Source of the DNA: Deltaproteobacteria bacterium
GTDB lineage: Bacteria > Desulfobacterota > Syntrophia > Syntrophales > UBA2210
Length of the DNA stretch: 9,575 nucleotides
NCBI GenBank assembly: GCA_016935875.1
Contig: JAFGQD010000138.1
Coordinates: 1 to 9,575 of the forward strand
Reading direction: 5' to 3'
The translations under genes were made by a program, and so were the position numbers. Positions 1 through 5,950 of this stretch are shown one piece after another (positions within the stretch are counted from its first letter, which is position 1; every line of letters starts with the position of its first letter). Under the pieces are notes generated by a model that worked only from the letters and a program-made list of their open reading frames with translations, made no database searches and was not told the DNA's origin.

Positions 1-489
1 GAGGATGACATCCACATCCGTTCCACGGTTGAAAAAGGGGTGAAGACGGTGAGATTCAATAAAAAGTGGCGTTTGTATAACCTTCTCCAGCGCCGCGATA
101 GCGGGATTGAACCGTTCTATTAATCCAACCTGTAGTATGGCTCCCGTGTCCTCGGCGATGGAAATGAGTTCATCCGCCTCCTTCAGTGTAACACATATAG
201 GTTTTTCAAGGAGTATATCGATTCCCGCGGAAAGAAGATCCCTTGCTACTTCATAATGAGATCTCGTAGTAACCGCAACACTTGCGGCATCGACTTTTCC
301 TATTAACTCCCGGTGATCAGAGAGGGCCTCGCATTGATACTCCTTCGCAGCCTTTAAAGATTGTTCTCTGGCGATATCCGCCGCGCACACAATTTCACAG
401 TCCGATATTTTTTGATATTTTTGCAGATGGTAGTTTCCGAGATGACCGGCACCCACCACACCAACTTTTATTTTCCTTTTTTGTTCCAC
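1..489 (-). CDS. Gfo/Idh/MocA-family NAD(P)-dependent oxidoreductase, partial (GnnA-like)
   Basis: The first 163 residues of a dehydrogenase that continues past the left edge; the frame is open from the GTG at 489 down to base 1. A Rossmann fold is clear: after the first strand (KIKVGVVG) comes the dinucleotide-binding GAGHLG (residues 13-18), then an acidic strand end (AAD, 36-38). The family's catalytic-region motif EKP is at 95-97, and the C-terminal domain begins near GLIERFNP (122-129). The stretch FFNRGTDVDVIL at the edge is typical of members sitting beside lpxA. GTG is chosen because GAGGAG (496-501) lies 6 nt upstream and an in-frame TAA is two codons before it. Members in this position include Acidithiobacillus GnnA, which oxidises the 3-OH of UDP-GlcNAc before an aminotransferase (GnnB) makes UDP-GlcNAc3N. 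The family call is secure; the GnnA substrate is inference from context. It is separated from lpxA by about 300 bp. Confidence 0.88.
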   Translation of the reverse strand, partial: MEQKRKIKVGVVGAGHLGNYHLQKYQKISDCEIVCAADIAREQSLKAAKEYQCEALSDHRELIGKVDAASVAVTTRSHYEVARDLLSAGIDILLEKPICVTLKEADELISIAEDTGAILQVGLIERFNPAIAALEKVIQTPLFIESHRLHPFFNRGTDVDVIL

Positions 490-495
490 TGGTTA

Positions 496-501
496 CTCCT
501 C
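496..501 (-). promoter_or_regulatory. Ribosome binding site deciding the GTG start of the oxidoreductase
   Basis: On the minus strand the sequence is GAGGAG followed by TAACCA and then GTG. The 6-nt spacing is good, and the TAA inside the spacer is in frame with the GTG, so no start further upstream is possible. Confidence 0.75.
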
Positions 502-621
502 GCCTGTCTTCAAACGGCAAAATCGAGATATCCACATTATCGCTATTCAGGATTTAATCTTCATGTACGTTTTTGAGTCTGTCATCCGTTTAATAGGTCA
601 TTGCTCCGATTTACAAATACG

Positions 622-647
622 GTGACATATTGTGACAAGTTGTCGCA
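622..647. promoter_or_regulatory. Operator-like dyad with a phased extra half-site
   Basis: Bases 631-647 form a 17-bp dyad, TGTGACAAGTTGTCGCA, with arms TGTGACAA and TTGTCGCA around a central G; seven of eight arm positions are complementary. A further GTGACA at 622-627 lies exactly 10 bp from the GTGACA at 632-637, and GTCGCA at 642-647 continues the 10-bp spacing, so related half-sites fall on one face of the helix. It lies between the candidate promoter at 678-707 and the oxidoreductase start. Binding by a dimeric regulator is inference; the regulator is unknown. The arm sequence recalls CRP/FNR-type sites, but the spacing does not match the CRP consensus. Confidence 0.35.
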
Positions 648-661
648 GAGCGAATGTTCAT

Positions 662-675
662 TCAGCACTCAGCAC
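662..675. repeat. Two tandem copies of heptamer TCAGCAC
   Basis: TCAGCAC occurs twice head to tail (662-668, 669-675), followed by a partial third copy (TGA instead of TCA). It overlaps the downstream end of the candidate promoter. It may be a remnant of a longer heptamer array or chance. Confidence 0.4.
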
Positions 676-677
676 TG

Positions 678-707
678 ATAACATCAACTGAATTTTGGCG
701 AAGTCAA
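678..707 (-). promoter_or_regulatory. Candidate internal promoter for the oxidoreductase gene
   Basis: On the minus strand, TTGACT (702-707; five of six to the sigma70 -35 consensus) is followed after 18 nt by TGTTAT (678-683; four of six to the -10 consensus). It would give a leader of about 180 nt that includes the dyad at 631-647. The -10 box is weak, so this is tentative. Confidence 0.28.
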
Positions 708-718
708 GATTAGTTCGT

Positions 719-739
719 AATCGAACGTACGTATCGATT
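719..739. repeat. Near-palindrome of AATCGA / ACGTACGT / TCGATT
   Basis: AATCGA (719-724) and TCGATT (734-739) are perfect inverted arms flanking the self-complementary ACGTACGT (725-732) plus one extra A (733). Further self-complementary words follow (GTCGAC at 740-745, and ACGT within 743-746). It lies about 50 bp beyond the lpxA stop. It could be a protein-binding site or a weak RNA hairpin; there is no T run to make it a terminator. Confidence 0.4.
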
Positions 740-787
740 GTCGACGTCTGCTGACTGTACGTGCAACCCATACTAAGATTTTTGTGG

Positions 788-1561
788 TTATCTACATATG
801 CCTCTTTTCGCATTTTCAATAAACTCAACAAAATGTCGTACCTCAGGCAGGTCGTCAACTTCCGCCCTCACTCTTTCCAGAGCCACCGAGAGTAACAGGG
901 AAGATCTATAAACAATCTTATACGCCTTCTTGAGGGCCGCTATTGTTTCTCCCGGGAAACCTCTTCGCTTGAGTCCTATCAGATTAAGACCATGGGGCTT
1001 TGCCCTGTTGCCCGATACGGTCACATAAGGAGGAACGTCCTTTGCGACGGCTGATGCGCCTCCAATGATCGAATGACAACCGACACGGGTAAATTGATGG
1101 ATCCCCGATAAACCACCTATAATGGCAAAGTCCTCTATGAGTATATGGCCTGCCAGATTAGCGGCATTCGCCATGACGATATTGTTTCCCAGTATACAGT
1201 TATGTGCAACGTGACAGTACGCCATCAATAAATTATTGTCTCCTATATAGGTCATTCCGATATCGGCAGATGTTGAGCTGTGTATCGTGACAAATTCCCG
1301 TATCGTGTTGTTCTTCCCGATAATCACTTTAGATTCCTCTCCCCCGAATTTGAGATCCTGAGGGACAGCTCCTATGGAAACAAACTGAAATATATGACAA
1401 TTGTCGCCTATTTCTGTGCAACCTTCTATGACAGCGTGCGGGCCAACAACCGTGCCTCCTCCTATCCGTACATTCGGACCGATAACACTGTAAGGTCCTA
1501 TTTCAACGTTCTCTTCAACAATTGCCCCGGGCGATATGATGGCTGTGGGGTGAACATTCAT
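788..1561 (-). CDS. lpxA: Acyl-ACP--UDP-N-acetylglucosamine O-acyltransferase LpxA
   Basis: Cytoplasmic homotrimeric enzyme that transfers a 3-hydroxyacyl chain from acyl carrier protein to the 3-position of UDP-GlcNAc, the first step of lipid A synthesis. The protein is a left-handed beta helix of hexapeptide repeats (IGPYSVIGPNVRIGGG and following), then an alpha-helical end closing in AKRGICR. Numbering from the ATG at 1561 (257 aa; E. coli has 262), the catalytic His is H120 in CHVAHNC (E. coli His125). H139 and H155 match His144 and His160. G168 matches Gly173, the acyl ruler that in E. coli allows C14 chains. His191 and Glu200 of E. coli are Arg186 and Ile195 here. An upstream ATG at 1570 is only 2 nt from AAGGAG (1573-1578). 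The ATG at 1561 is 11 nt away and gives the usual MNVHPTA beginning. The lpxD stop is 30 nt upstream of this start. Confidence 0.96.
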   Translation of the reverse strand: MNVHPTAIISPGAIVEENVEIGPYSVIGPNVRIGGGTVVGPHAVIEGCTEIGDNCHIFQFVSIGAVPQDLKFGGEESKVIIGKNNTIREFVTIHSSTSADIGMTYIGDNNLLMAYCHVAHNCILGNNIVMANAANLAGHILIEDFAIIGGLSGIHQFTRVGCHSIIGGASAVAKDVPPYVTVSGNRAKPHGLNLIGLKRRGFPGETIAALKKAYKIVYRSSLLLSVALERVRAEVDDLPEVRHFVEFIENAKRGICR

Positions 1562-1572
1562 GATTTTCATTA

Positions 1573-1578
1573 CTCCTT
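1573..1578 (-). promoter_or_regulatory. Ribosome binding site of lpxA
   Basis: AAGGAG on the minus strand, inside the short lpxD-lpxA gap. Its spacing is 2 nt to the ATG at 1570 and 11 nt to the ATG at 1561, which argues for the second start. Confidence 0.65.
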
Positions 1579-1591
1579 ATGTATGCACAAA

Positions 1592-2638
1592 CTATCTCTT
1601 CTCGCTTGTTACTTTTTCTTCCAGTTTCTCTATCCTTCTCAACAGAGAGTTCACCGTTTTTCTCATCTCCGGCAATTTCGGCAAACACGCATATATTCGC
1701 AACCATTTGCTGTGCTGCATGTGAGGAGACCCGGACACTATCTGATCGGGAGCAACATTTCCGTGGACACCTGACTGCGCTGCTATCATGACATTGTCGC
1801 CTATGTTTATATGCCCGATGAGCCCAACCTGTCCCCCTAATAGTACGCTCTCACCCACTTTTGTGCTGCCTGAAATGCCGACCTGGGCGACGATAATGGA
1901 GTTTTCACCAATGACTACATTGTGGGCAATCTGAACCAAGTTGTCAATCTTAACCCCCCTTTTTATCCAAGTCTTCCCCAATGTCCCCCTGTCAATAGTG
2001 GTATTTGCCCCAACTTCGACATCATCGTCTATCTGCACTATTCCCACTTGCGGTATCTTGCGGTTATCAGCTCCGGGATTCGCAAAACCGAACCCGTCCG
2101 CCCCAATAATGACTCCCGCATGAAGAATCACCCTATTCCCGATCCTGCATCCCTTGTATACGACAACATTGGGGTATAATACGGAATTCTCTCCTACAAT
2201 CGCGTCATTACCAACAAAGACACCCGGATACAGCACCGCCTTCCTTCCTATCCTGGCCCTCCTGCCGATGTATACCCCGGGATACATGGTAACATCTTCT
2301 CCTATTTCCGCATCCGCTTCGATACAGGCATCCCCATGTATCCCCGCAGGAATATGTTCCTCAGGATAAAGAAGCTCGAGAACCATGGCCATGGCGATAT
2401 ACGGATCTTCCGTGACAATCAGGTTTTTATCGGGGTGTGTAATCCCCGGTGAAACAAGGATTGCCGACGCACGGGTTTCTTCGAGTCTGCCCCTGTACTT
2501 TGGATTTGAGATGAAGGTAAGATCCCCTTCACCCGCCTCATCTATGCCCCGCACATTGCAGACACACACATCGGCATCTCCCACCACGGTGCCACCCACA
2601 TGCGCTGCAATCTCTCTGAGCCGTTTTCTGACTACCAT
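1592..2638 (-). CDS. lpxD: UDP-3-O-(3-hydroxyacyl)glucosamine N-acyltransferase LpxD
   Basis: Third enzyme of lipid A synthesis: it adds an N-linked 3-hydroxyacyl chain to UDP-3-O-acyl-glucosamine in the cytoplasm. Numbered from the ATG at 2638 (348 aa), residues 1-98 form the uridine-binding N domain, with the family motif FISNPKY at 42-48. Residues about 100-300 are a hexapeptide-repeat beta helix, with GADGFGF at 179-185 and the catalytic His239 (E. coli His239 by alignment) in QIAHNVVIG. The end is a charged helix (RKTVNSLLRRIEKLEEKV) like the helical cap of other LpxDs. An ATG two codons earlier (2644) has no Shine-Dalgarno, while GGGA lies 6 nt before 2638; neither is strong. In most proteobacterial clusters fabZ follows; here lpxA follows after a short gap. 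Confidence 0.96.
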   Translation of the reverse strand: MVVRKRLREIAAHVGGTVVGDADVCVCNVRGIDEAGEGDLTFISNPKYRGRLEETRASAILVSPGITHPDKNLIVTEDPYIAMAMVLELLYPEEHIPAGIHGDACIEADAEIGEDVTMYPGVYIGRRARIGRKAVLYPGVFVGNDAIVGENSVLYPNVVVYKGCRIGNRVILHAGVIIGADGFGFANPGADNRKIPQVGIVQIDDDVEVGANTTIDRGTLGKTWIKRGVKIDNLVQIAHNVVIGENSIIVAQVGISGSTKVGESVLLGGQVGLIGHINIGDNVMIAAQSGVHGNVAPDQIVSGSPHMQHSKWLRIYACLPKLPEMRKTVNSLLRRIEKLEEKVTSEKR

Positions 2639-2687
2639 ATACATTCCCGGGTTACTTGTTAACGGTCCCGTAAAGAGTGAAGGTTGG

Positions 2688-2728
2688 ACGGCAGAGTAAT
2701 ACCGACGTACCAGGATTTACTACGCCGT
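2688..2728 (-). other. Stem-loop at the end of skp, before lpxD
   Basis: On the minus strand, ACGGCGTAGTAA (2717-2728) begins within the skp stop codon and pairs with TTACTCTGCCGT (2688-2699): ten Watson-Crick pairs, one G-U and one mismatch, with a 17-nt loop. No T run follows, so it is not a standard intrinsic terminator. It could stabilise the upstream message or tune skp/lpxD ratios. The rest of the 89-bp gap before lpxD shows nothing clear. Confidence 0.4.
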
Positions 2729-3252
2729 CACTTTTTAGCATTATACACCTTGTTATATTCTTCTATAACCTTCTCTGTCATATCATTCGCCTTGGAATGA
2801 AAGACAAGTCCCCCACTGTTTACATCCATTATGCTCGTATACCCTCCCTTTTCACCGATGGTGTTTACAACCTTCAGCACCTCGGGAAGCAGCTTCCGGG
2901 AAAGTTCCTGATCCATTGTTTTCATCTCTTCATTGGTATCTTCAATGAACCGTTTGTAATCCCTGTATTCTTTCTGGTAGGAAAGTTCCATCTCCTTATA
3001 GGCACTTTCCGTCAACACCGGACGTTGTTTCTCCAGATTGTCTTTCAGTTTTTTAAGCATATCCTCCTTCTCCTGTATCTGTGTTTTTCTCTCCTCGACG
3101 AATTTTTTCAAATCCAGGGTCGCAGCCTTACCGGCATCGGAGTTGAGAAGAATATCTTTCATACTGATGAAGCCTATTTCCCCCGCCCCGGCAAAACAAG
3201 CTCCTGTTACTATAAAAGAAATAACCATCAAAAAACTTATAACCTTTTTCAT
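2728..3252 (-). CDS. skp: Periplasmic chaperone Skp/OmpH family
   Basis: Holds unfolded outer-membrane proteins in the periplasm and hands them to the Bam complex. The protein is 174 aa, close to the usual 160-180. Residues 1-21 are a signal peptide (KK, then a hydrophobic run ISFLMVISFIV, probable cleavage after CFA). The mature part begins with the family's short strand (EIGFISMKDIL), followed by a long charged coiled-coil region at about 45-125 rich in K, E, Q (EERKTQIQEKEDMLKKLKDN), the tentacle arms of Skp. The C-terminal portion returns to the body domain (YTSIMDVNSGGLVFHS). The ATG at 3252 is preferred over a TTG one codon earlier because AAGGGGG (3261-3267) is 8 nt upstream. It lies 52 bp after bamA, the usual neighbour. 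A cysteine at 19 does not make a good lipobox. Confidence 0.93.
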   Translation of the reverse strand: MKKVISFLMVISFIVTGACFAGAGEIGFISMKDILLNSDAGKAATLDLKKFVEERKTQIQEKEDMLKKLKDNLEKQRPVLTESAYKEMELSYQKEYRDYKRFIEDTNEEMKTMDQELSRKLLPEVLKVVNTIGEKGGYTSIMDVNSGGLVFHSKANDMTEKVIEEYNKVYNAKK

Positions 3253-3304
3253 CAATGAATCCCCCTTGTTTCAATTTGTGATTTCATATGTGTACAAATG
3301 GACA

Positions 3305-5950
3305 CTACATAAACATACCTATCGTAAACTCCCACCTGCTCGGAGTCTCGCCCTCTTTCCTGTCAAGAACATAACCCCATTCCAGTCTCAACGGACCGAT
3401 CGGAGAATACCAGCGCACCCCCGCTCCCGCCGTCTGCCTCATGTCATCTAAATAATAACCGCTATCCCATGCATTGCCCGTATCATAGAACACGACTCCT
3501 TTCATGCCGGCATCTTTGATCAAGGGGAAAACCAATTCCACGTTGAAGTTCAGCATGGTCGCACCGCCTATGCAATCTCCTTCCGAGTCGACAGGACCTA
3601 TCTCTCTCAAACCCCTGAGGGAACTTATTCCACCCAGGTAAAAGCGCTCAAAGACAGGGATCTCCTTCCCCTCATTTGCCTGTATATAACCAGCCTTTCC
3701 ACGAGCCCCGAAGACAGTATCCAACGGCAGAGGAAAAAACCAGCTGGAGGTGGCGGTGTATTTCGTAAAACTTGTATCTCCCTGAAAGATCGTCCCCGTG
3801 TGCTCCACGGAAACACTGTTTTTGGAGCCACTTGAGGGAAACATTATGTCGTCCGTTGTATCCCGTGCAAGTGACACAGTAACACCGCTTGAAGTGGTCT
3901 TTCCCTCTTGATCCTTGATATATTTCGATGCATCACTGCTTACATTTGTTATATCATCAAGAGTGAAACTGTATCCCACGTAGCCTTTTACATATTCAAA
4001 GAGGGGATAGCCCAGGGTAGCACCGAAACCTTTCGTATTGAGATCGTACGAATCATATTCCCGCTCCATGTCCCATACATCAAATTTGCCCCACAAGGGC
4101 ATATCAAACAGCCAGGGGTCTGTAAAAGACAGTTTATAGGTTGTTTTGCTTGATCCGAAGTAGGCGCTCAGACCCAGGGTCTGACCCCGGCCAAAGAGGT
4201 TTTGCTCGGATACCTGAGCGGTAAAGACCAGATTGTCGATAGCGCTGTATCCGAAGCCGACACTGAACAAACCGGTGGATCGTTCCTTGACATGGACATT
4301 GATATCCATGAACCCTTCATCGGCCCCTTTTTCCGTCTGAAAATTTACCTCTTCAAAATATCTGAGCCTGTTCAGTCTCATATAGCTCGTCTTGACCTTG
4401 CTGCTGTCATACAGATCCCCCTCTACAGCGGCAAGTTCTCTGCGTATTACCTTGTCCCTCGTTGCGGTATTTCCCGTTATGTATATCCTGTTGATATATA
4501 CAAGATCACCCTTGTCTATATCATAGGTTATATCAACCCTCTGTTCCTCGTTTCTGGACACGGTCCGTGGAACGACACTGGCATAGGCATAGCCCTCTTT
4601 ATTGCACGTCTCCGTCAGCATATCGATGTCCTTAATGATGGCCTCTCTGTCAAAATAGTCTTTTTCGGTAATCCGAAGCTGTGTCACTAATTCGGATCGG
4701 GGAACGGTAAGAATATCGCCCGTGATCTTCACCTCTCCCACCCGGAATTGTTTCCCTTCGATAATGGGTATCTTGATGTATATCCATTCTTCGTCATGCG
4801 TCATCTCCGGTTCGCCGATCTTGGCATTGACATACCCGTTGTTCAGGTAAAAGACTATCAGTCTGTTGGTATCCTCTTTTAACTTGATCTCATTGAACTC
4901 ACCGGAATCAGTGATAAAATGAAATATGCTCCACTCCGAGGACTCCATCATATCTCTCAATTCTTTGTCGGTATACGCTCTGTTCCCCTCAAAGGTGATT
5001 TTCTGTATAAAGAGCTTCCCCTTCTCCGTTATACGAAATACTACCCGAGCACCCTTTTTATTTTCATCTATACGGTATTGAACATCGGCGTTAAGAAATC
5101 CTTCATTTTTGTAGAAGGTCTTTATGTTTTCTATATCAGCCTTCAATTTATTCAGATTCAGAATCTGCTTTTCTTTAACTAAAACAACCCCCTCTATATC
5201 CTCCTTTTTTATCTCGTCGGTTCCCTCAATACCGACGCTCGTTATCAGGGGCATCTCCTTCAATGTAAACTCTATAATCTTCCCCTCCTGGGTATCGGTG
5301 ACTTTCGCCGCGACGTCCTGAAAGTAACCCATCTTGTATATGGTTTTTATGTCGGAAGAAATCTCCTGTTTCGAGAAAAGTTTACCCTTTGTGCTTTTCA
5401 GAACATTATATATGGCACTGTCTTCGATTCTGAGGTTTCCCGTGAAATGTACCTCCGCTATCCTTTGACCGGCCAGTGTCTTCAGAAGGATATCATTTTT
5501 CAACTGCGAAACCAGGGCGTCCATGTTATTTCCCTGAGCAAAGAGATTGAAACGATGACCGCTATTGACGTTAATCACTCCAACGTCCGCGCTCACCATC
5601 CCACCCAGTCTGGTAAGACTCCCCACAACGACAAAATCGGCTCTCACCTCCTTACCTGCAGCAATAGCCATCCGATCAGTCAGCTTCTCCCCTTGAACCA
5701 ATCCTCCCACAGTCTCTTCTTTGATAAGCTCTATATATTCGGAATTCATCAGCTCGGCTGTCAACTTACCGGTTATCTGATCTTGCAGTACAAGGACATC
5801 CCCACTGCTGTGTATCTCAAAGGGAAAAACGACGATCCTCTCGGCTCGTTCCTTCTCACGTGCAGAATCCGTAGCGGCCATGCTAACCAGAGGGGGAAAT
5901 ATGAGGAACAACGTTATGAAAAAAAGAGATACCACACGTTTACAGTTCAT
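3305..5950 (-). CDS. bamA: Outer membrane protein assembly factor BamA with an extra N-terminal domain
   Basis: Outer-membrane Omp85 insertase, the core of the Bam complex. Numbered from the ATG at 5950 (881 aa; E. coli has 810), residues 1-25 are a signal peptide (hydrophobic run VVSLFFITLFLIF, probable cleavage after SMA). Residues about 38-156 are an extra domain (RIVVFPFEI... ADFVVVGSLTRLGG...) with the look of CsgG/TolB-N/LpoB-like alpha-beta folds. Five POTRA domains follow at about 162-234, 235-312, 313-400, 401-482 and 483-558. The 16-strand barrel runs from about 559 to the end, with NLFGRGQ, TDPWLF and GGISSLRGLRE; the lid motif is LRGL rather than the common VRGF. The chain ends FTIGMFM. 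The ATG overlaps the last 11 bp of lolD, implying translational coupling; another ATG at 5962 sits directly on the GGAGG and is less likely. Confidence 0.96.
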   Translation of the reverse strand: MNCKRVVSLFFITLFLIFPPLVSMAATDSAREKERAERIVVFPFEIHSSGDVLVLQDQITGKLTAELMNSEYIELIKEETVGGLVQGEKLTDRMAIAAGKEVRADFVVVGSLTRLGGMVSADVGVINVNSGHRFNLFAQGNNMDALVSQLKNDILLKTLAGQRIAEVHFTGNLRIEDSAIYNVLKSTKGKLFSKQEISSDIKTIYKMGYFQDVAAKVTDTQEGKIIEFTLKEMPLITSVGIEGTDEIKKEDIEGVVLVKEKQILNLNKLKADIENIKTFYKNEGFLNADVQYRIDENKKGARVVFRITEKGKLFIQKITFEGNRAYTDKELRDMMESSEWSIFHFITDSGEFNEIKLKEDTNRLIVFYLNNGYVNAKIGEPEMTHDEEWIYIKIPIIEGKQFRVGEVKITGDILTVPRSELVTQLRITEKDYFDREAIIKDIDMLTETCNKEGYAYASVVPRTVSRNEEQRVDITYDIDKGDLVYINRIYITGNTATRDKVIRRELAAVEGDLYDSSKVKTSYMRLNRLRYFEEVNFQTEKGADEGFMDINVHVKERSTGLFSVGFGYSAIDNLVFTAQVSEQNLFGRGQTLGLSAYFGSSKTTYKLSFTDPWLFDMPLWGKFDVWDMEREYDSYDLNTKGFGATLGYPLFEYVKGYVGYSFTLDDITNVSSDASKYIKDQEGKTTSSGVTVSLARDTTDDIMFPSSGSKNSVSVEHTGTIFQGDTSFTKYTATSSWFFPLPLDTVFGARGKAGYIQANEGKEIPVFERFYLGGISSLRGLREIGPVDSEGDCIGGATMLNFNVELVFPLIKDAGMKGVVFYDTGNAWDSGYYLDDMRQTAGAGVRWYSPIGPLRLEWGYVLDRKEGETPSRWEFTIGMFM

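Larger units (their letters stand above)
490..787. other. Intergenic region between lpxA and the oxidoreductase gene
   Basis: About 300 bp with no convincing gene, unlike the tight spacing elsewhere in the cluster. It holds a ribosome binding site for the oxidoreductase (496-501), a 17-bp dyad with a phased extra half-site (622-647), two copies of a heptamer (662-675), a candidate minus-strand promoter (678-707) and a near-palindrome rich in ACGT and TCGA (719-739). I see no strong GC-rich hairpin followed by a T run after the lpxA stop, so read-through from lpxA is possible. A 66-codon minus frame starting inside lpxA crosses part of the region but looks spurious. Confidence 0.7.

Noticed and set aside
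631..647. CRP binding site
   Set aside because: TGTGA is present but the second arm is TCGCA at 7 rather than 6 bp, so it does not fit the consensus; retained only as an unassigned dyad.
658..858. 66-codon minus-strand open frame crossing the lpxA end into the gap
   Set aside because: It starts inside lpxA in another frame, lacks a recognisable ribosome binding site or domain, and covers the palindrome-rich segment, so chance is the simpler explanation.
3190..3200. Possible lipobox cysteine in Skp (VTGAC)
   Set aside because: The -3 position is Thr rather than Leu/Val/Ile, and a normal signal peptidase I site (CFA) follows at once; Skp proteins are soluble periplasmic chaperones.
2677..3258. 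193-codon plus-strand open frame
   Set aside because: It lies opposite skp, a clear family member on the minus strand; its protein resembles nothing known and is rich in F, L, I and H, as antisense frames of such genes are.
4202..4690. 162-codon plus-strand open frame
   Set aside because: Antisense to the POTRA and barrel coding region of bamA; no independent coding evidence.
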